Shown here piece after piece: positions 1 through 12,819 of a DNA stretch of 64,000 nt. The stretch is from assembly GCA_006176705.1 (NCBI GenBank), contig QRFJ01001015.1:229129-293128 (forward strand). Direction: 5' to 3'. Every line of letters begins with the position of its first letter. The first letter of the stretch is position 1. The translations under genes and the position numbers were made by a program. The notes below the pieces were generated by a model. It was given only the letters and a program-made list of their open reading frames with translations, ran no database searches and was not told the DNA's origin. The stretch is from Cocos nucifera. Its lineage: Eukaryota; Streptophyta; Magnoliopsida; Arecales; Arecaceae.

Positions 1-499
1 AACACATCAATCAAGGACTGCAAGATCACATCAATCTGCAGATTTCTGTCTAACATGACACCGAGCTTTTCAAGCTCCTTTAGATCTTTGATCATTATCA
101 AATAATGATCTTGGACCGATTGCCCATCACGCATCTGAGCCTTAAAAAGTCTCCAGGAGACTTGATACCAAGCTGCGCAACTCTGCTCACCAAATAATCT
201 TGCAAGTGAGTCAATATTTGGCGAGCAATCTCGATGTCTTCATATTGGTGCTGCAATTCATCTGACCTTGAGCCCGATATATAGTACCTAGCTTTGTTAT
301 CATTGTCCATCTACTTCTCTAGAGATGCTCTCTGTTTAGCAATTGGACGGACTGGTAAGGTGGGAGGGTTCTAATCCAATACATAGGTCAGTTTCTCAAA
401 ATCCAAAATGATTTTGAAGTTCCTCAGTCAATCTTTGTAATTGAATTCGGTCAGTCTGTGGGTGTCTAGGATTCGGACTAGTGGGTTTGACACAGACAT
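1..499 (-). pseudogene. copia gag (UBN2-type) remnant, partial
   Basis: Gag polyprotein N-terminus of a Ty1/copia element. The ATG is at 499-497 and the frame opens MSVSNPLVRILDTHRLT. It then contains stops at codons that normally read Trp or Gln in this family (after YKD, after VLD, after LEK), and is open again from 310 to 98 (DNDNKARYYISGS, DELQHQYEDIEIARQ). That block is typical of plant copia gag. Frame is lost below about 180. The three stops are the kind produced by C-to-T change on one strand or the other, as expected from decay of methylated cytosine (inference). Not functional. Confidence 0.7.
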
Positions 500-2204
500 T
501 TTTTTATAGAGAGTCAAAATCTTTAGTTAGACTTTGTAATTAGACTTAACCAATTTATTTAAGAGTTTTATTTTTAAACAAATTAGGCTCCCACTATTTT
601 GTTGGATCCCTACACTTCTTTCGTAGAGATGCGAAAATCTCCATGATCATAGATTTCTAATGGATGGTGCAGTCCTACCGACTGGCTCACCATCTCACCT
701 AACAGTTATTGATGATGGATCAATCGATGAGTGGATAACTCTTGTCCAATGATTCTCTAATCATGGTGCACCCAAACCTGATCTCTAATTCATGAAGCTC
801 ATCATGTCCGAAATATTGCTCCAATTCTTAGTTAAGTCAGACCCATCATTTGCACGAATTAAATTCTTGATTGGATCCCTCACCTATCCAGAATATTGAG
901 CCCAACCCATCCTCCAACCCGTAGCATCCAATGCCTAATAGACATGGTTGTGTCTTCCTGATGCAACTAAACCACTATAACCAGCCGAAAACAATCAACC
1001 CCAAGAAGAGCCCGCATATCTACAATGGTGGAAGACCTATGACTTAATATTTTCTTAGAAAAAATTGATTTAAGTCTCTTAGACATGACTTGACTTAGTC
1101 ATAATAATTATGACTAATCTAGTGGTATAGGTTAGCTCGAATCGTTAGCCATCTCAAATCAGAACTGGATCGACCCAAATGATCAGGTAAATGACCGATA
1201 GAAGGGATATGCCATTAACGTGATAAGAATGCATTCAGATCGAGTAGCTCCCAATCGGTCGTAACTGCCAAACTTACCTTAGACACTAAATTGTTAAACC
1301 AGAACCGATCGGATCAGCCTACAACCCAGGCTCGATCCGCGGAGCCAAATTAGGACTTAACTTGATTAACCACATGTGACTATGAGTCAACCTTAATCCA
1401 GACTTAATCCTATTGAACTGGTCAAATCTAAGCACTCTTGATCCCACTTAATCAACTCTTGATTCAATTTGATCAACTGCTAGATCTAATTGAACTACCC
1501 ATACCCGAACATAAATTTATGAAGGTATTTTAGATATGAAAATTCATAATTTTTAGACCTAATTGAGTTCATAAACTTAATTCTTAATTAAGTTAGGGTT
1601 CATAAACAAAACATGCATAAAAATCTTAAGATTTTGGGATCTAAGATTTTGTAGAAAAGTAAATTTTTGATTTCTGATTAAGGACAAACGCGTAGCATCC
1701 TAGAATTTTTAAACGCCCTACACACCATAAGAGCACCCCATCGAATGGAAAGAAAGGACCTTTAAACCCTTCTTACTCTTATGACCGGACGATCAAGGAG
1801 AATGTCTTAATCAGAAATTGATCTACACTACAAAAAATTATTAGAACTATAATATATATCGCATATATAATCATTGATCCAACTATGCATGCTTTGTATA
1901 CATCTCATGTATCAAAATGTAAACCAACATATACATGCTTTTAAATTTGATATGTCAGATATAACATCTGAAAAATAAAATTTTAAATGATTATATCACA
2001 TAAAATTTTATTCTAGATAATTTATAAAATAATTCTATTAACCTAGTCTAGACATGCATCAAATATATCTCATATATTAATTAAAATTTTAATCTACTGA
2101 TTTTTTATTTGATCATATCTGATGTGACATCTGAAATCATTAATATTAGATAATAAATAAATTAAAAAATAGATCTAAAATAGATCTGAAGAACTGCAAA
2201 TGCA
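500..2204 (-). other. copia leader between primer site and gag
   Basis: AT-rich sequence of 1.7 kb between the primer-binding site and the gag start, without an open frame I could assign. It lies inside the element and is best read as its untranslated leader. No promoter or splice signal was identified. Confidence 0.45.
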
Positions 2205-2216
2205 GCTCTGATACTA
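2205..2216 (-). other. primer-binding site (initiator tRNA-Met type)
   Basis: On the minus strand this reads TAGTATCAGAGC, one mismatch from TGGTATCAGAGC, the usual plant copia primer site complementary to the 3' end of initiator tRNA-Met. It lies two bases inside the LTR, which fixes orientation and the inner LTR border. Confidence 0.7.
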
Positions 2217-2218
2217 GT

Positions 2219-4502
2219 TATAGGAAAAATTAGGTTTTTTCGCCAAAGGATCGATCTAATCTGATTTATAGCAAAATTACAAAAAAATTTCTACAAATTC
2301 TAATCAGTTCTGAGAGTTCTCGGATCTGATTCTAATAATCTAATATTAAAATATAAAATTAAAATTAAATTAGGAATAACTTTTGTTATCTTTCAAGAGT
2401 AAACCGTTACCCTGATGATGATTTGACGTATCCAAAGTTCTAGATCTAGCCGCGCACGTGCCTAGCCTCTATCGGAGTCCACTTGGGCTGATTCTAAATG
2501 CCTTCTCCTTCTGAATCTGATCTCCAAAGATCAGATCTAGATCTGATCTATAGAACCTTCAAAAGGATCTCTGATGGTTGCCCTTCCGTCTCACGAAACA
2601 AGTTGTCTCTTTGCCTGATCTTTGCGCTAGGGGAACTTGGATCTTCCTCGCTGTTTTGCCCAACCATTTGGGCGTGGAGAAAAGGGAGAGGAGCAGAGGA
2701 GGGGGGCGTGGAAGTGCAGGATGCGGCAGCTTTTCAACATGTTGAGATGGGCGTAGAGAAACCCTAGGGTGCAGGGTCCTTTTATGGAGTCCCGCGCCAA
2801 CCCTTGAGTCCTATTTGATCAAGCTATCAAATTGCTTGATTAAATTAGATTTTAATCTAATTTGCCATGCCAAACACTAGGTCTCTACTTGGTTTTGCCG
2901 TCCAAAATTTCCCAAAATTGCCGCACAAAATAGATAAGGAAAGAGGGTGGCGTAAGCAACTATTCTTCTAAAGTCTTTGATCTTATCAAGACTCTTTGCC
3001 CTAGTCAAATATAATTTGATTGGGTCAACTCCCTTATCCATATGGGGCGCATGCCTAGGGGGACGTGCACCATCCCCTCTCTCAAGAAAACATCTAGGGG
3101 CATGCGCCCCTCAAAATTCTCCAGGGGGCGTACGTCCCCTATCCTTTCTTTCCTACATCCAGATCAACTTTTGACCATTCTCCTAAAAGTTTCAGGAATT
3201 AGCAAGTCTTGTTCTGTTTCCATCTGATGGATTAAGACAAGCCTAGATTAGATTAAAACAACACTTTTCTGACTTGGACAAGCTCCAGTCATAGTAGGAC
3301 AGGATTTTTGGATGAGCCAAATCCAATTTGATTCGAATAAAAAGACTACAGAAGGAGAATATTAGGCTCAATCATGTGCTAGCATAATTTTCTTGAACCT
3401 AATTGGATCTAATTCAAATCATCGAACTGGGTTAGCTCAATTGATGACATCCAGATCCAAATCCTTATTTGTGTAATCCAGTTAGGTTCAGTTATATATG
3501 GTAATGAGACATGTCGTGATCTCTATCATCGACATCATCGAAACATCTTTCGATGGATCGGAACTCTTTCGATTTATCAAATTAGAATGATCAATCAAGA
3601 TTATTCTAATTGCTCCCAAAATCCATCAATGACACCTAACAGTATATAGTGGTAATCCATCAGAACCAAATACAAACCTCTCGGTGCAACTACCTATGTG
3701 ATTGGGTTCTTCTATCATGAGCTCCGACAGGATTAAGGTTAAGATGAACTCGTCAAACCCAACATCCCATCATATGATTGAATCATTCGATTCGAGTCTG
3801 ATGTGAAACCCTAATAGAAAATTCTTTTCTATTATATCACATTGCTATAGCCATGGCCATGGGCTTAAGGACTCGATCTCATGATCATCATAGGACTACT
3901 CTACCGAGTTTGATAGATCACATTTTGGTGCGATCCAGTTCATACAATGAACATGCTATAGCCAACATACACCTCAAGATTCCGAATGGCTGGGAGACTA
4001 AATTATAGTGTAGTCAAAACTATAATACATTCAAGATGAACTACCGATGCACCTCAGGTCTAAGAACTGCAACATCAAGCTTAGTCATCGACGAGAAGAT
4101 AGACTCTCTTATGATTGCTCGAGATGGTCACGCTCAGTACCCTCCTTCTCAACGAGTACCCATACTCTCACTCCGATGTCTTTACATCATAGACTCAAGA
4201 CTCATCTATCCTAAAAAAGCGATCATATACTGATCTTCCGGATCAATCACCATACTCGTGATGATCTTACGATCGGAAGCAGTTTATGAGTTAATTATGA
4301 AAATATATGTCTTAAATTTTTAACTCTTGAAAATATGTATTATCATTTCCATTAGCTCAAAGGATGTATCACAGACACTTTCCATACAATGTGATAAAAG
4401 AAACTAACTCTTTATTAATTTTTAAGTTAAAATTATAAAAATATTCCTAAAATATGTATTACAAGTATCAGCCAATCTGACTTCTAGGACATACATCTAA
4501 CA
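2219..4502 (-). mobile_element. copia 5' LTR, 2.3 kb
   Basis: The outer edge is TGTTAGATG at 4502 (minus strand), the inner edge abuts the primer site. The inverted relative at 46171-48440 shares the opening TGTTAGAT.TATG...CCTAGAAG, the mid-part (for example 3480-3700 against 46980-47200) and the end region with GGCG(A/G)AAAA. There is no credible protein in it. Confidence 0.75.
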
Positions 4503-4990
4503 CCATTTTACTCATCCCAAACCTCTGTACACTGAACAAGACTGTAGGAAATGCAGCCAAAATCATCGCTGCTTTATCTGCAATAATATGTATTACAAGT
4601 ATCAGCCAATCTGACTTCTAGGACATACATCTAACACCATTTTACTCATCCCAAACCTCTGTACACTGAACAAGACTGTAGGAAATGCAGCCAAAATCAT
4701 CGCTGCTTTATCTGCAATAATATGTATTACAAGTATCAGCCAATCTGACTTCTAGGACATACATCTAACACCACTTTACTCATCCCAAACCTCTGTACAC
4801 TGAACAAGACTATAGGAAATGCAGCCAAAATCATCGCTGCTTCATCTGCAATAATATGTATTACAAGTATCAGCCAATCTGACTTCTAGGACATACATCT
4901 AACACCACTTTACTCATCCCAAACCTCTGTACACTGAATAAGACCGTAGGAAATGCAGCCAAAATCATCGCTGCTTCATCTGCAATAATA
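4451..4990. repeat. 134-bp tandem repeat of LTR/exon junction, 4 copies
   Basis: The same block starts at 4503, 4637, 4771 and 4905, an exact spacing of 134 bp. Each unit holds about 50 bp of LTR edge, about 75 bp of KUP/HAK exon and about 10 bp of intron end. Copies one and two share CCATTTTACTC and GCTTTATCTG, whereas copies three and four have CCACTTTACTC and GCTTCATCTG, so the array grew in steps. The duplication arose after the LTR inserted because the junction itself is repeated. Confidence 0.9.
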
Positions 4991-4991
4991 A

Positions 4992-7944
4992 TGGAAAAAT
5001 AAAAATGAATAACTGCAGCAGTACAACTTGAAAGAGCAGATGTATAGATAAAATAATGAAGCATCATTTCAATCTTACAATTTTAGTTTCTATTACAAAT
5101 ATCAAAGGTCTATAGCATAATGATCAAGCACAGAAAATACTGCCAGACAGGCTCACCTCCCTAGGAAAATCAGTGTGAAGCATAAGAGTGTAAGTATGCC
5201 TTGAAAAGGACATGGATCTTTTCCTTCAAATGTGACATATTATTCAAGAAATTGATATGTAAAAGAATAATCTACATTTATATGATGTAGAAATTCAAAA
5301 TGGTAGCATGAATTCATCTGAATAAATCTATTACTGTGTTAGCACTTCGTTCTTCATGTTCGAATGAAAAAGCAAAAAGTGATAATTTCTTAAGTCCATG
5401 TTTCCAACTGCCTCTCAAGTGTGAGCACGGCCTTTGGATTTTTGCCATGCGTGATAAATGTGAACAACATCAGAAAACATCAGGTCAGAATACTGAGTGA
5501 AGTTCAAGGTCAGGTTTACATCCTAAACACATTCCCTTTCTAATTAGGTTGAAATCAAGACGTGCATATACTAGCAAATGTTCACTTGTGAGAAGTCTGA
5601 TCTCCACCTCTCCTACATAACATCTGCAGTCAGATTGTAATATTAACCTCCAGATATTCTTAACTTCAAACTCCCACTAAAAGGACCAACTCACAAGCTG
5701 ATCACATGAATGGAAATCAACATCCTAAAGGAACCCTCTTTTTTTTTTTTTTTGGTACATAAAGGAAAACCCTCTTTCAACTTGTAGGACTTCTGGAAAA
5801 AAAGATCCTTTAATTAGAGGTGGCAATTGGTTAGGCAGGTTCAAGTTCAGGGACTGGTCTAAGACGCAGATTTTAGAGAAAAAACTGCCAATCTGAACCT
5901 AGCCTGTTTATCAAGTAGGACAAAAATTGGAACCTAAATCTGACTCATTTAATAAACCGATTACCCAACCTGACCACTTAAACTTTTGGCTGCTTAAGCA
6001 ACATATCAAGTCAGATCTAGTCTCCAGGAGCCTATGTGTCCGATTTGACATAGGCAGAAGAGTCATAAACAGGTTGTAATGGATCAACCTGACTTAAACC
6101 AACTATTACAGGTATAAATGGGTTAAAGGAGCCAGAACTCTGAACCTGAATCCAAACTATTTAATAAAGAGGTTCAGTCATGTTGGCATGTTTATAAACC
6201 AAAACCATTTATGTCAAACCAGAACCTGCATATCATGGGTTGGTTAATGTCATGGATTACCATCCTACTTTTAATTTATCTGTAACCCTAACATCCAACA
6301 GAGTGAAAACAACCTTGTTATTAAGAGTATAAATACAGTCTACCACGACTGAAAAATAAGTCCGGGAAAATGTTATGATCAGTAAAGCATTCAATGCCCC
6401 AGCTTCTCATGACAGAACAAAGGAGGAAAGAAGTCGCAAGATTTATAATGTAAACAGTAAAATTGGTAGAAAGACCGTGGTTATTGACATAGGACACATG
6501 GAAGGCTGATCGTAGCCAATCTTTTCTCAACCGATATGTCACCCCATATCCATGGCCAAAAGTCTGATTAACCATGTAGAGTACTTGGAAGGCAACAATT
6601 CGGCGGTGCTCAGATAACTCAGCTCATGTCATCGACAAAAGAGCTACTGCAAGCCCCACATCTTTAAGTGATCTTCCGTGTCCCACATTGGCTAATCAAA
6701 AGGAGGCTAGCGTTTGGGCAAAGATGACATGAAGGAGATAAAAGTGGCATTTGAAGACCCATTTCTTAAAGAGCTAGCCAATGACAAATCCAGTCAAAAT
6801 TAATTGGACAGCTGAATGCCCAATCATTGAACATGTGTTAGCCAATGATTCAATGACCTTACCGAAAAACACAATATTTGAGGATCCTATAATTTAGGAT
6901 CTATCAGCTAAAGAACAACTACTTGAAAAATCACTGTGTAGAAGAATCAAAGATGGTGGATGAATCACTCACTGCAATTAATTCATCTTCACTACGATTC
7001 ATCAACTGTTTTATTTCATCCACACAATGAAAGAGCGCAACTACATTGCAGATCCAATATCGAACATTTGCTGAGAATAAGGATTTATGTTGGCCTCCAC
7101 CATCAGATCATAGAGTTGCAATTCGTCATGAATTCATGATGATATATATTGTAATTCATGCCAGTTATGTATTGTTAGCTTATTTAAAGACTGAAAATTA
7201 CTAAAATGTTATGAAGATCTTAGCAAATATGAAACACCTAACAATAAGCGGTTGGTTGGTTAGAAAGCCTTTAGATTGGGGAATTAAAGATGCTTCTTGA
7301 TTCAAAATCCTGGTTTTAGTATATACATGTCAGAAAAAAACCTAATTTGATTAATAGGTAGTATTAGGAAGGTTTTCAGTTTATCAGGACTATATGGAAT
7401 TCATTTACCTCCATTCTTTGATCACCTTATTCTGAACATATGTACATACCAATGGTCAGTCAAATGGGAAAATAAAGTGAGATATAGAAGGCACGGGCAT
7501 GCTTCAAGGCCCTTCCAATATATGCATGAAAATGAGACAACTACTTACCAGATTAGCCATCAAAAACTATCATATTTAAAAAATAGCATGACATTTCCTG
7601 CAAGCATGCAGTGGTAAAATATGCATCCGTTCTTGAATTTATAATAGAAAACTGCAATAAAATGTGCAGATATTATCTGAATTAACAGAACAATTGTAAG
7701 AATACCAGTGCATGCTCATTTTTCACAAGCTGGTGAAGCATAATATGCTGAAACAAACAATTTCAAGATTTTCTGCTATTAGCAATTAAAATTAGAGGTT
7801 TACATGACTGTAATTTTCAAAAGAAACAAACAAAAAGGTATAAATAATGACAAAGAGATAGACAAAGAATAAACATTCTATACATTCCTTTTGCTGAGAA
7901 ACTGATAGAGGTTATTATATTCTGCAATAGTACGTTGAATGAGA
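4992..7944 (-). other. intron 3 of the KUP/HAK pseudogene
   Basis: Nearly 3 kb between exons 3 and 4, AT-rich. Within it I see one poly-T insertion flanked by direct repeats (5728-5776) and a possible small DNA element at 5816-6267, whose ends read AGGTGGCAATT and, inverted, AGGATGGTAATCC. An 84-codon frame at 6575-6321 (minus) matches nothing I recognise and is probably chance. Confidence 0.45.
5728..5776 (-). mobile_element. solitary A-tail between direct repeats
   Basis: AAAGGAACCCTCTT (5728) and AAAGGAAAACCCTCTT (5761) flank a run of T followed by GGTACAT. On the minus strand this is ATGTACC followed by A(n). It looks like an extremely 5'-truncated LINE-type insertion of which only the tail remains, with an imperfect 14-16 bp target-site duplication. 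Confidence 0.5.
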
Positions 7945-8950
7945 GTACAATGTAAATGGGTGCAAGTCCATCTGCTACGACCATTGAGGCGCCACACAGC
8001 ACCAACATTAGGAGTAGCCTCTTCAATGTTAATGAAGTCTCAACATGCTCCTCAATTTTTCGAGACATCTCAAGCTTTGGTGATGGGACCTTGAGCTGGA
8101 AACCTGATATAGGAGCATCAGAAGGCAATTGGTTTGGGAGACAACTTGCCTTGCATTCCTGCACATCAATGAATACAGAGCAAACGTGCACCCCTGAAAA
8201 AAAATGAGGCAGGAGAAATGAAACAACATTAAGTTAAACTCGTTCAGCGCAATACCTAAATAAAATGAGGACCAAAAGCAAGTAAATATTTACAATCCCC
8301 TGCATACCTTCGCCTTCATTGGCCCAGAGAACAAATAAAGATTTACTTCACCAGTGGCATCAAAATCAAAGGATATATAACAACAGAGGGTGCTCCAAGA
8401 ATTTCTTTCACACCAATAGCATATTTGTTAACATCACGTCAAACGTGCACGGTGGGCTGGCCCGGACATCCCCAAATACCATTCCAACTGTCTGAAGAGA
8501 AACTATAACATTCCTGCCCAAATAAAAATCCTACAATTGGGCAGGAAAATTTCAGAAAGAACTTATTCACGTACTTACAAACTTTTCCAAACTTCAATTT
8601 TATCGAAGATACCGAAAATTAGATCCGGTTAACGAAGTGTGGAAGGCCTAATCATGCCTCGTGGTCGTTTCTGTGGGCTCCGGGGAGCTCGAGGACCTCT
8701 ATGTCAAAGGAATCGATCTGGGGACCGATCCTACTCAGCCCCTGCTACATATTATTTTCTTCTGACTCGAAACTCGTTCGGCGCGACGATTCCTCCCCTT
8801 CTTCCTCCGAGCCCTCCTCGTCCTCGTTCCGGAAGACCCATCGAGATTCCGTAGAATTTATCTTCATCAAGTTCCTAGCCTCTCTCTCTCTGAGCGTTCA
8901 ACCATTCAATTTCACTCCAAATATCCCAAGAAAAAGCCTTTAAACCATCA

Positions 8951-9024
8951 AAACTTAAATCCAAGAAACGATTGGGAGAGGGGCAAAAAAACTTAAATCC
9001 AAGAAACGATTGGGAGAGGGGCAA
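8951..9024. repeat. 38-bp tandem duplication
   Basis: The block beginning AACTTAAATCCAAGAAACG and ending GGGAGAGGGGCAA occurs twice, 38 bp apart, just upstream of KUP/HAK exon 1 (5' region of that pseudogene). Confidence 0.85.
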
Positions 9025-9689
9025 TCGAGAAAAGATCGAATACAGAGAGAGATCGAAGTCATGACGGGAGAGGTTTTGTGATTTAATGTCGATGTCTCCG
9101 AGACGCACGAACGACATCGACAGAAACCGAGAAACCTCCGATTGGGGGAAGATATCAAGAATCAAAGGGATCGGATTTCGGAGTGATAGGTCTAGACGTT
9201 GGAGAAGTGTACGGACGGAGCCCTATCCTAGCGAGGGAATCTTGACGGGCGTTGCCTGCGGAGAAACCCTGAAGCCATGGGCACTATGTCCTGGTTTCCA
9301 GTAACGGCCGTCGTGACTGTTTGGGATACCTCCGCTAACCCGCCACTGTACAACGGCCTTAAACAAGAATAAATTTGAAACGAATTTATTTTTCAGCTTT
9401 ATTTAAATTTAATTTCAACTTTTTTTTTTATTTTACTCATAAACTAATATCCAGATGTTGCATGGAATGAATAATTATGAACTATAATTATAAAAAAATT
9501 TTCATAATAAATATTTTAAAATTTTATTATTATTTTATTTATTTATTATATATATTATATTTTTTTATTATTTTATAAAATAATATGATATTATTTTTTT
9601 CAAATAATGACATATTATTATGGTGTTACATAATAATAACATATATATTATTATAATATCATATATATTATTATAATATGATACTAAAA

Positions 9690-9782
9690 AAAGTTAACGT
9701 ATCCATGCAATGTTCGAATTTCACTTATTTGAAACTCCTGACATCAATCGAATCCTTTCTACCATCTGAGCTATATCTAATT
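9690..9782 (-). repeat. tRNA-like SINE head (candidate)
   Basis: Minus strand from 9782 reads TTAGATATAGCTCAGATGGTAG, whose inner part is a good RNA polymerase III A box, followed about 45 bases later by AAATTCGAAC, a degenerate B box. The arms do not pair as a working tRNA, so a tRNA-derived SINE or tRNA pseudogene is more likely than a tRNA gene. Confidence 0.35.
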
Positions 9783-10981
9783 ATTGCATAGACCCCACAT
9801 CAATTTGCATGCATTCAAAAGTCATCATGGCAGGAAATCATGAACTCGTGCAACTCTGATATGCAGGAAAGGTATGGCAAAATTTTATGCATAAAAGATT
9901 GCACAAAATGGAAAGAATAATAATATAATATATTTGAAAAACGAAGCCAAATCCCTATGCTTGTAGAAATTAACAAAAAAAAAATTATAATTTTTTTATT
10001 TTTAAAGAAAAAGATAAAATATATATTTCTTAAATCCAGAATAGTATGTAGAAAGTGTGGACGAAATTTTTTCTTTCTATATAGAGAGAGATCACAAAAA
10101 TATATGAATGGATGTAGATAATATCTGAAAGAGGACCTTGAGGGTGACGAGAGGATAAATGAGGGAAGACACTATAGCGACAGAGCCGGCAGCCACAATG
10201 GCATGGCCTGCGAACATATTCTCTTGGAGAAGATTCTCCATGTATATGACTCCACCGTGGGTTAATCATGAGATAAATATGGATACTTCAACAATGAATT
10301 GAGATTTGTTCCTGACGTCAGAGATAGCGAAGGAATGCCAAAAATCTTTAAAATCCCCAAATCCTTCAAAATATCATGCTTCTACCAAGATTAAGCTCTC
10401 AAAACTTCAGGGGACCAACTCCCACCGCCACAGCTCTTACAAAAACCCATATGCTCAAGATTAAGCTCTCAAAACCTCAGGGGACCCACTCACACCACCT
10501 TCAACTTTGAAATCCTAATGCCAACCCTCTCCTCCTCCTCCACTATCACCGCCGCCTAGGGCTCCTCCTCCTCCAATTCCGCCATTGGCACCATGACGAT
10601 CGCCGAGGGCTCTTGCCCCTCAGATCATGATCTCTCCACTACCATCGCCTTCCATCGCTTCTTCCTAGCATCCTCCAGCCTATCGAACTCAATCATGGAC
10701 TTGACTATGGTGGCCATCGACGTCCTCGATGCTGGGGTTGCCATGCCGACATACTCATCGGACCTATACTGAAAGTTCCGATGGTCGATGGAGGAGATGG
10801 TGGCAGCACTAAGGTTGGACCTCTGGGCCCATGCCGCCCACCTCCACCAGCTCCTCTTTTGCTACCTCGCCCTCAATCGGAAGCATGCTCGAACGACTAC
10901 CTTCAATTTTTTTTAATATGGACACGTGGCACAACAAAACTTGCGGAGTTGGTAATACCATAATACTCCTCCATAGAGTAT

Positions 10982-10983
<2 letters not shown>

Positions 10984-11029
<46 letters not shown>
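10984..11029. repeat. (TA)n microsatellite
   Basis: Uninterrupted TA dinucleotide tract of about 46 bp. Confidence 0.95.
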
Positions 11030-11032
<3 letters not shown>

Positions 11033-12819
11033 ATAAATCTCTACTAATATAATTTAAAATTATAGAAAAACTGAAAAACACTTTTTGAATGGTGATTCAA
11101 TTTTAATAAGATTAACCTATTCAAGAGGGAGGGGGCATAATATTTTAGCTATTAATAATGAATGAGCATCCATTCAAATATATAGCTATATATTCCATCT
11201 AATTTTTCCTAATCATAGCAAAATAGTAAGTGAATCCCGGTAATTAATGATAACTAATTAAATCGAACCTTTTAGCTATTAAACAAAACTAGAAGGTTAT
11301 GAATGAAGAGAATTATAAATCCTTTGAAGCCAAAATTTCAAATAATGAATCAATAATGTCATTGCCACATAGTTGACCCCTCTAAAATTGTTACTTAGTG
11401 TGACATGAAATTAATGGTCAAGAAATATTTAAGAATAAAAGAATAGCATTTTAACCATTATAAATACACAATATAGTAGAAAAATAGTAATATTATTTTG
11501 TTCAAGTCATAGTTTACTATGTAACAGATTATTTGCATAAATATGTCAAAGATAGAGATATTCTATGAAAATTTATTCATTAATACTACAGTAACAATAG
11601 CGATCATGATACTTTAATGGCTATATATCATACTTACTATTTGAAAATTTTTTATTTAAATATGGACTTTACTATGTTATGTTGTGAATGTTGATGTATT
11701 CGATTGATGTGAGCTTTTTTTTTTTTGTAGGAATTTGATGTGTGAATTGGAGTAAAAGGACTTTGCCACTTGTGCATTTTAAAGCTCGTATAAGTGAATA
11801 TGAAGTTGCCATGCTTACAGATCATGATACAACTAATGATTTAAAATGAAAAATATATTTGGTATTGTGTGTACATACACACACACACATATATATATAT
11901 AGTAAATTCATCAATTGATAGGATCATAGTCATTTAACAAATACTTTCTTGTTTTCACAACTTGTATACATCAGTTGTCTAGATTAATCTCTCTCTCTTC
12001 ATGATGCGAATTCATAGTGTGTGTATCTATATATACTTTCAACCTTTTCAACTCTACACTCATCTATGAAAAAGAGCAAATGTAGAGCTTCCTTTTCTCT
12101 TATATTTATATTCTTTCTTTTAGTATTCATATTACTCTGTATATAATTAATATAAAACTAATACATATTAATTAAAAATAACTTATGCATGAAATTCTAT
12201 TTAAATATCAATTTTGCAAGAAAGTATTGGATTTTTAAAAAGAAATACACATTCGGGGTTCTGATCCACTTTTGTTTCTAAATCTAAATACCAGATTAGC
12301 TCTACACATTTATTGAATATCTAATATATAATTATTGGATGCTCATACACATATATTGAATATCAAATATATATTTACTTAGATAACTACCAATTCCATC
12401 CTTAAATGTATGGTGTTTGCTAAAATTCTTTTCTTACAAGATTAATAACTAATTTTTTATAAAATTTACAAATCAACTATATACTTATATATTTATTTTA
12501 AATAAATCAGTTATTGGTATTGCAGCCATCTACCAAGCAACTTTTTCCCGTACCATAACATTAACCGTGCCAGACGCCTAGCAGAGGCTTAACGATTCCC
12601 GCTGAGTTTCTCCCGGGTGCCTCAGCGTCATTGCTGGCGAGTTGTGATATGGCGAAGAGTCGGCATCCTGCGGCTGCAAAGCCGCGGATTGCTCGCCCAA
12701 AGCTTTGCCCTCTTTTTCTGCACCGAGGGACACTGCTACAAAGCTCAGGCAACAAAAAGATAACGACGTCGCCGAAGAACGTGACAAGCAGAAGCAAGCT
12801 GAAGGAACGCATGGGGCCG

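Larger units (their letters stand above)
1..4502 (-). mobile_element. Ty1/copia LTR retrotransposon, 5' part
   Basis: The element reads right to left: LTR (2219-4502), primer-binding site (2205-2216), a leader of about 1.7 kb, then a decayed gag that runs off the window at base 1. The LTR begins TGTTAGATGTATG on the minus strand, and a related LTR in the opposite orientation lies at 46171-48440. The insertion target is a KUP/HAK potassium-transporter exon on the same strand. The rest of the element, its second LTR and the matching target-site duplication would lie outside the window. The stop-riddled gag shows the copy is dead. Confidence 0.8.
4905..8867 (-). pseudogene. KUP/HAK/KT potassium transporter pseudogene (5' half)
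   Basis: Remnant of a plasma-membrane K+ transporter of the KUP5/KUP7 type, read from right to left. Exon 1 (about 8867-8652) gives RIGPQIDSFDIEVLELPGAH but has an in-frame TAG at 8747-8745 and a TGA at 8654. Exon 2 (about 8540-8290) gives SLQTVGMVFGDV and then loses frame. Exon 3 (8193 to about 7945) follows an AG acceptor, reads GCTFALYSLMCRNAR, shifts by one base near 8150, and continues ASCLPNQLPSDAPISGFQLK and LTLKRLLLMLVLCGASMVVADG, a membrane span. Exon 4 (4979-4905) follows an AG acceptor with AAMILAAFPTVLFSVQRFG and stops at the copia LTR. The C-terminal half would lie beyond the element, outside the window. Splice sites are kept, so this is a decayed duplicate gene, not a processed copy. 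Family assignment is firm; it cannot make transporter. Confidence 0.8.
9300..12540. other. AT-rich spacer
   Basis: No gene recognised. Contents: a possible tRNA-derived SINE head (9690-9782, minus), a 70-bp direct duplication (copies from 10386 and 10456, sharing AGATTAAGCTCTCAAAAC), a GC-rich stretch at 10500-10890 with broken short frames and no family resemblance, a (TA)n tract at 10984-11029, and AT-rich sequence to 12540. The GC-rich stretch may be a worn gene fragment but I cannot name it. Confidence 0.5.

Noticed and set aside
2498..2767. 89-codon frame in the copia LTR
   Set aside because: Lies inside the LTR, has no counterpart in the related solo LTR, and no domain.
6321..6575. 84-codon minus-strand frame in the KUP/HAK intron
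   Set aside because: No resemblance to KUP/HAK exons or other proteins; no splice signals around it.
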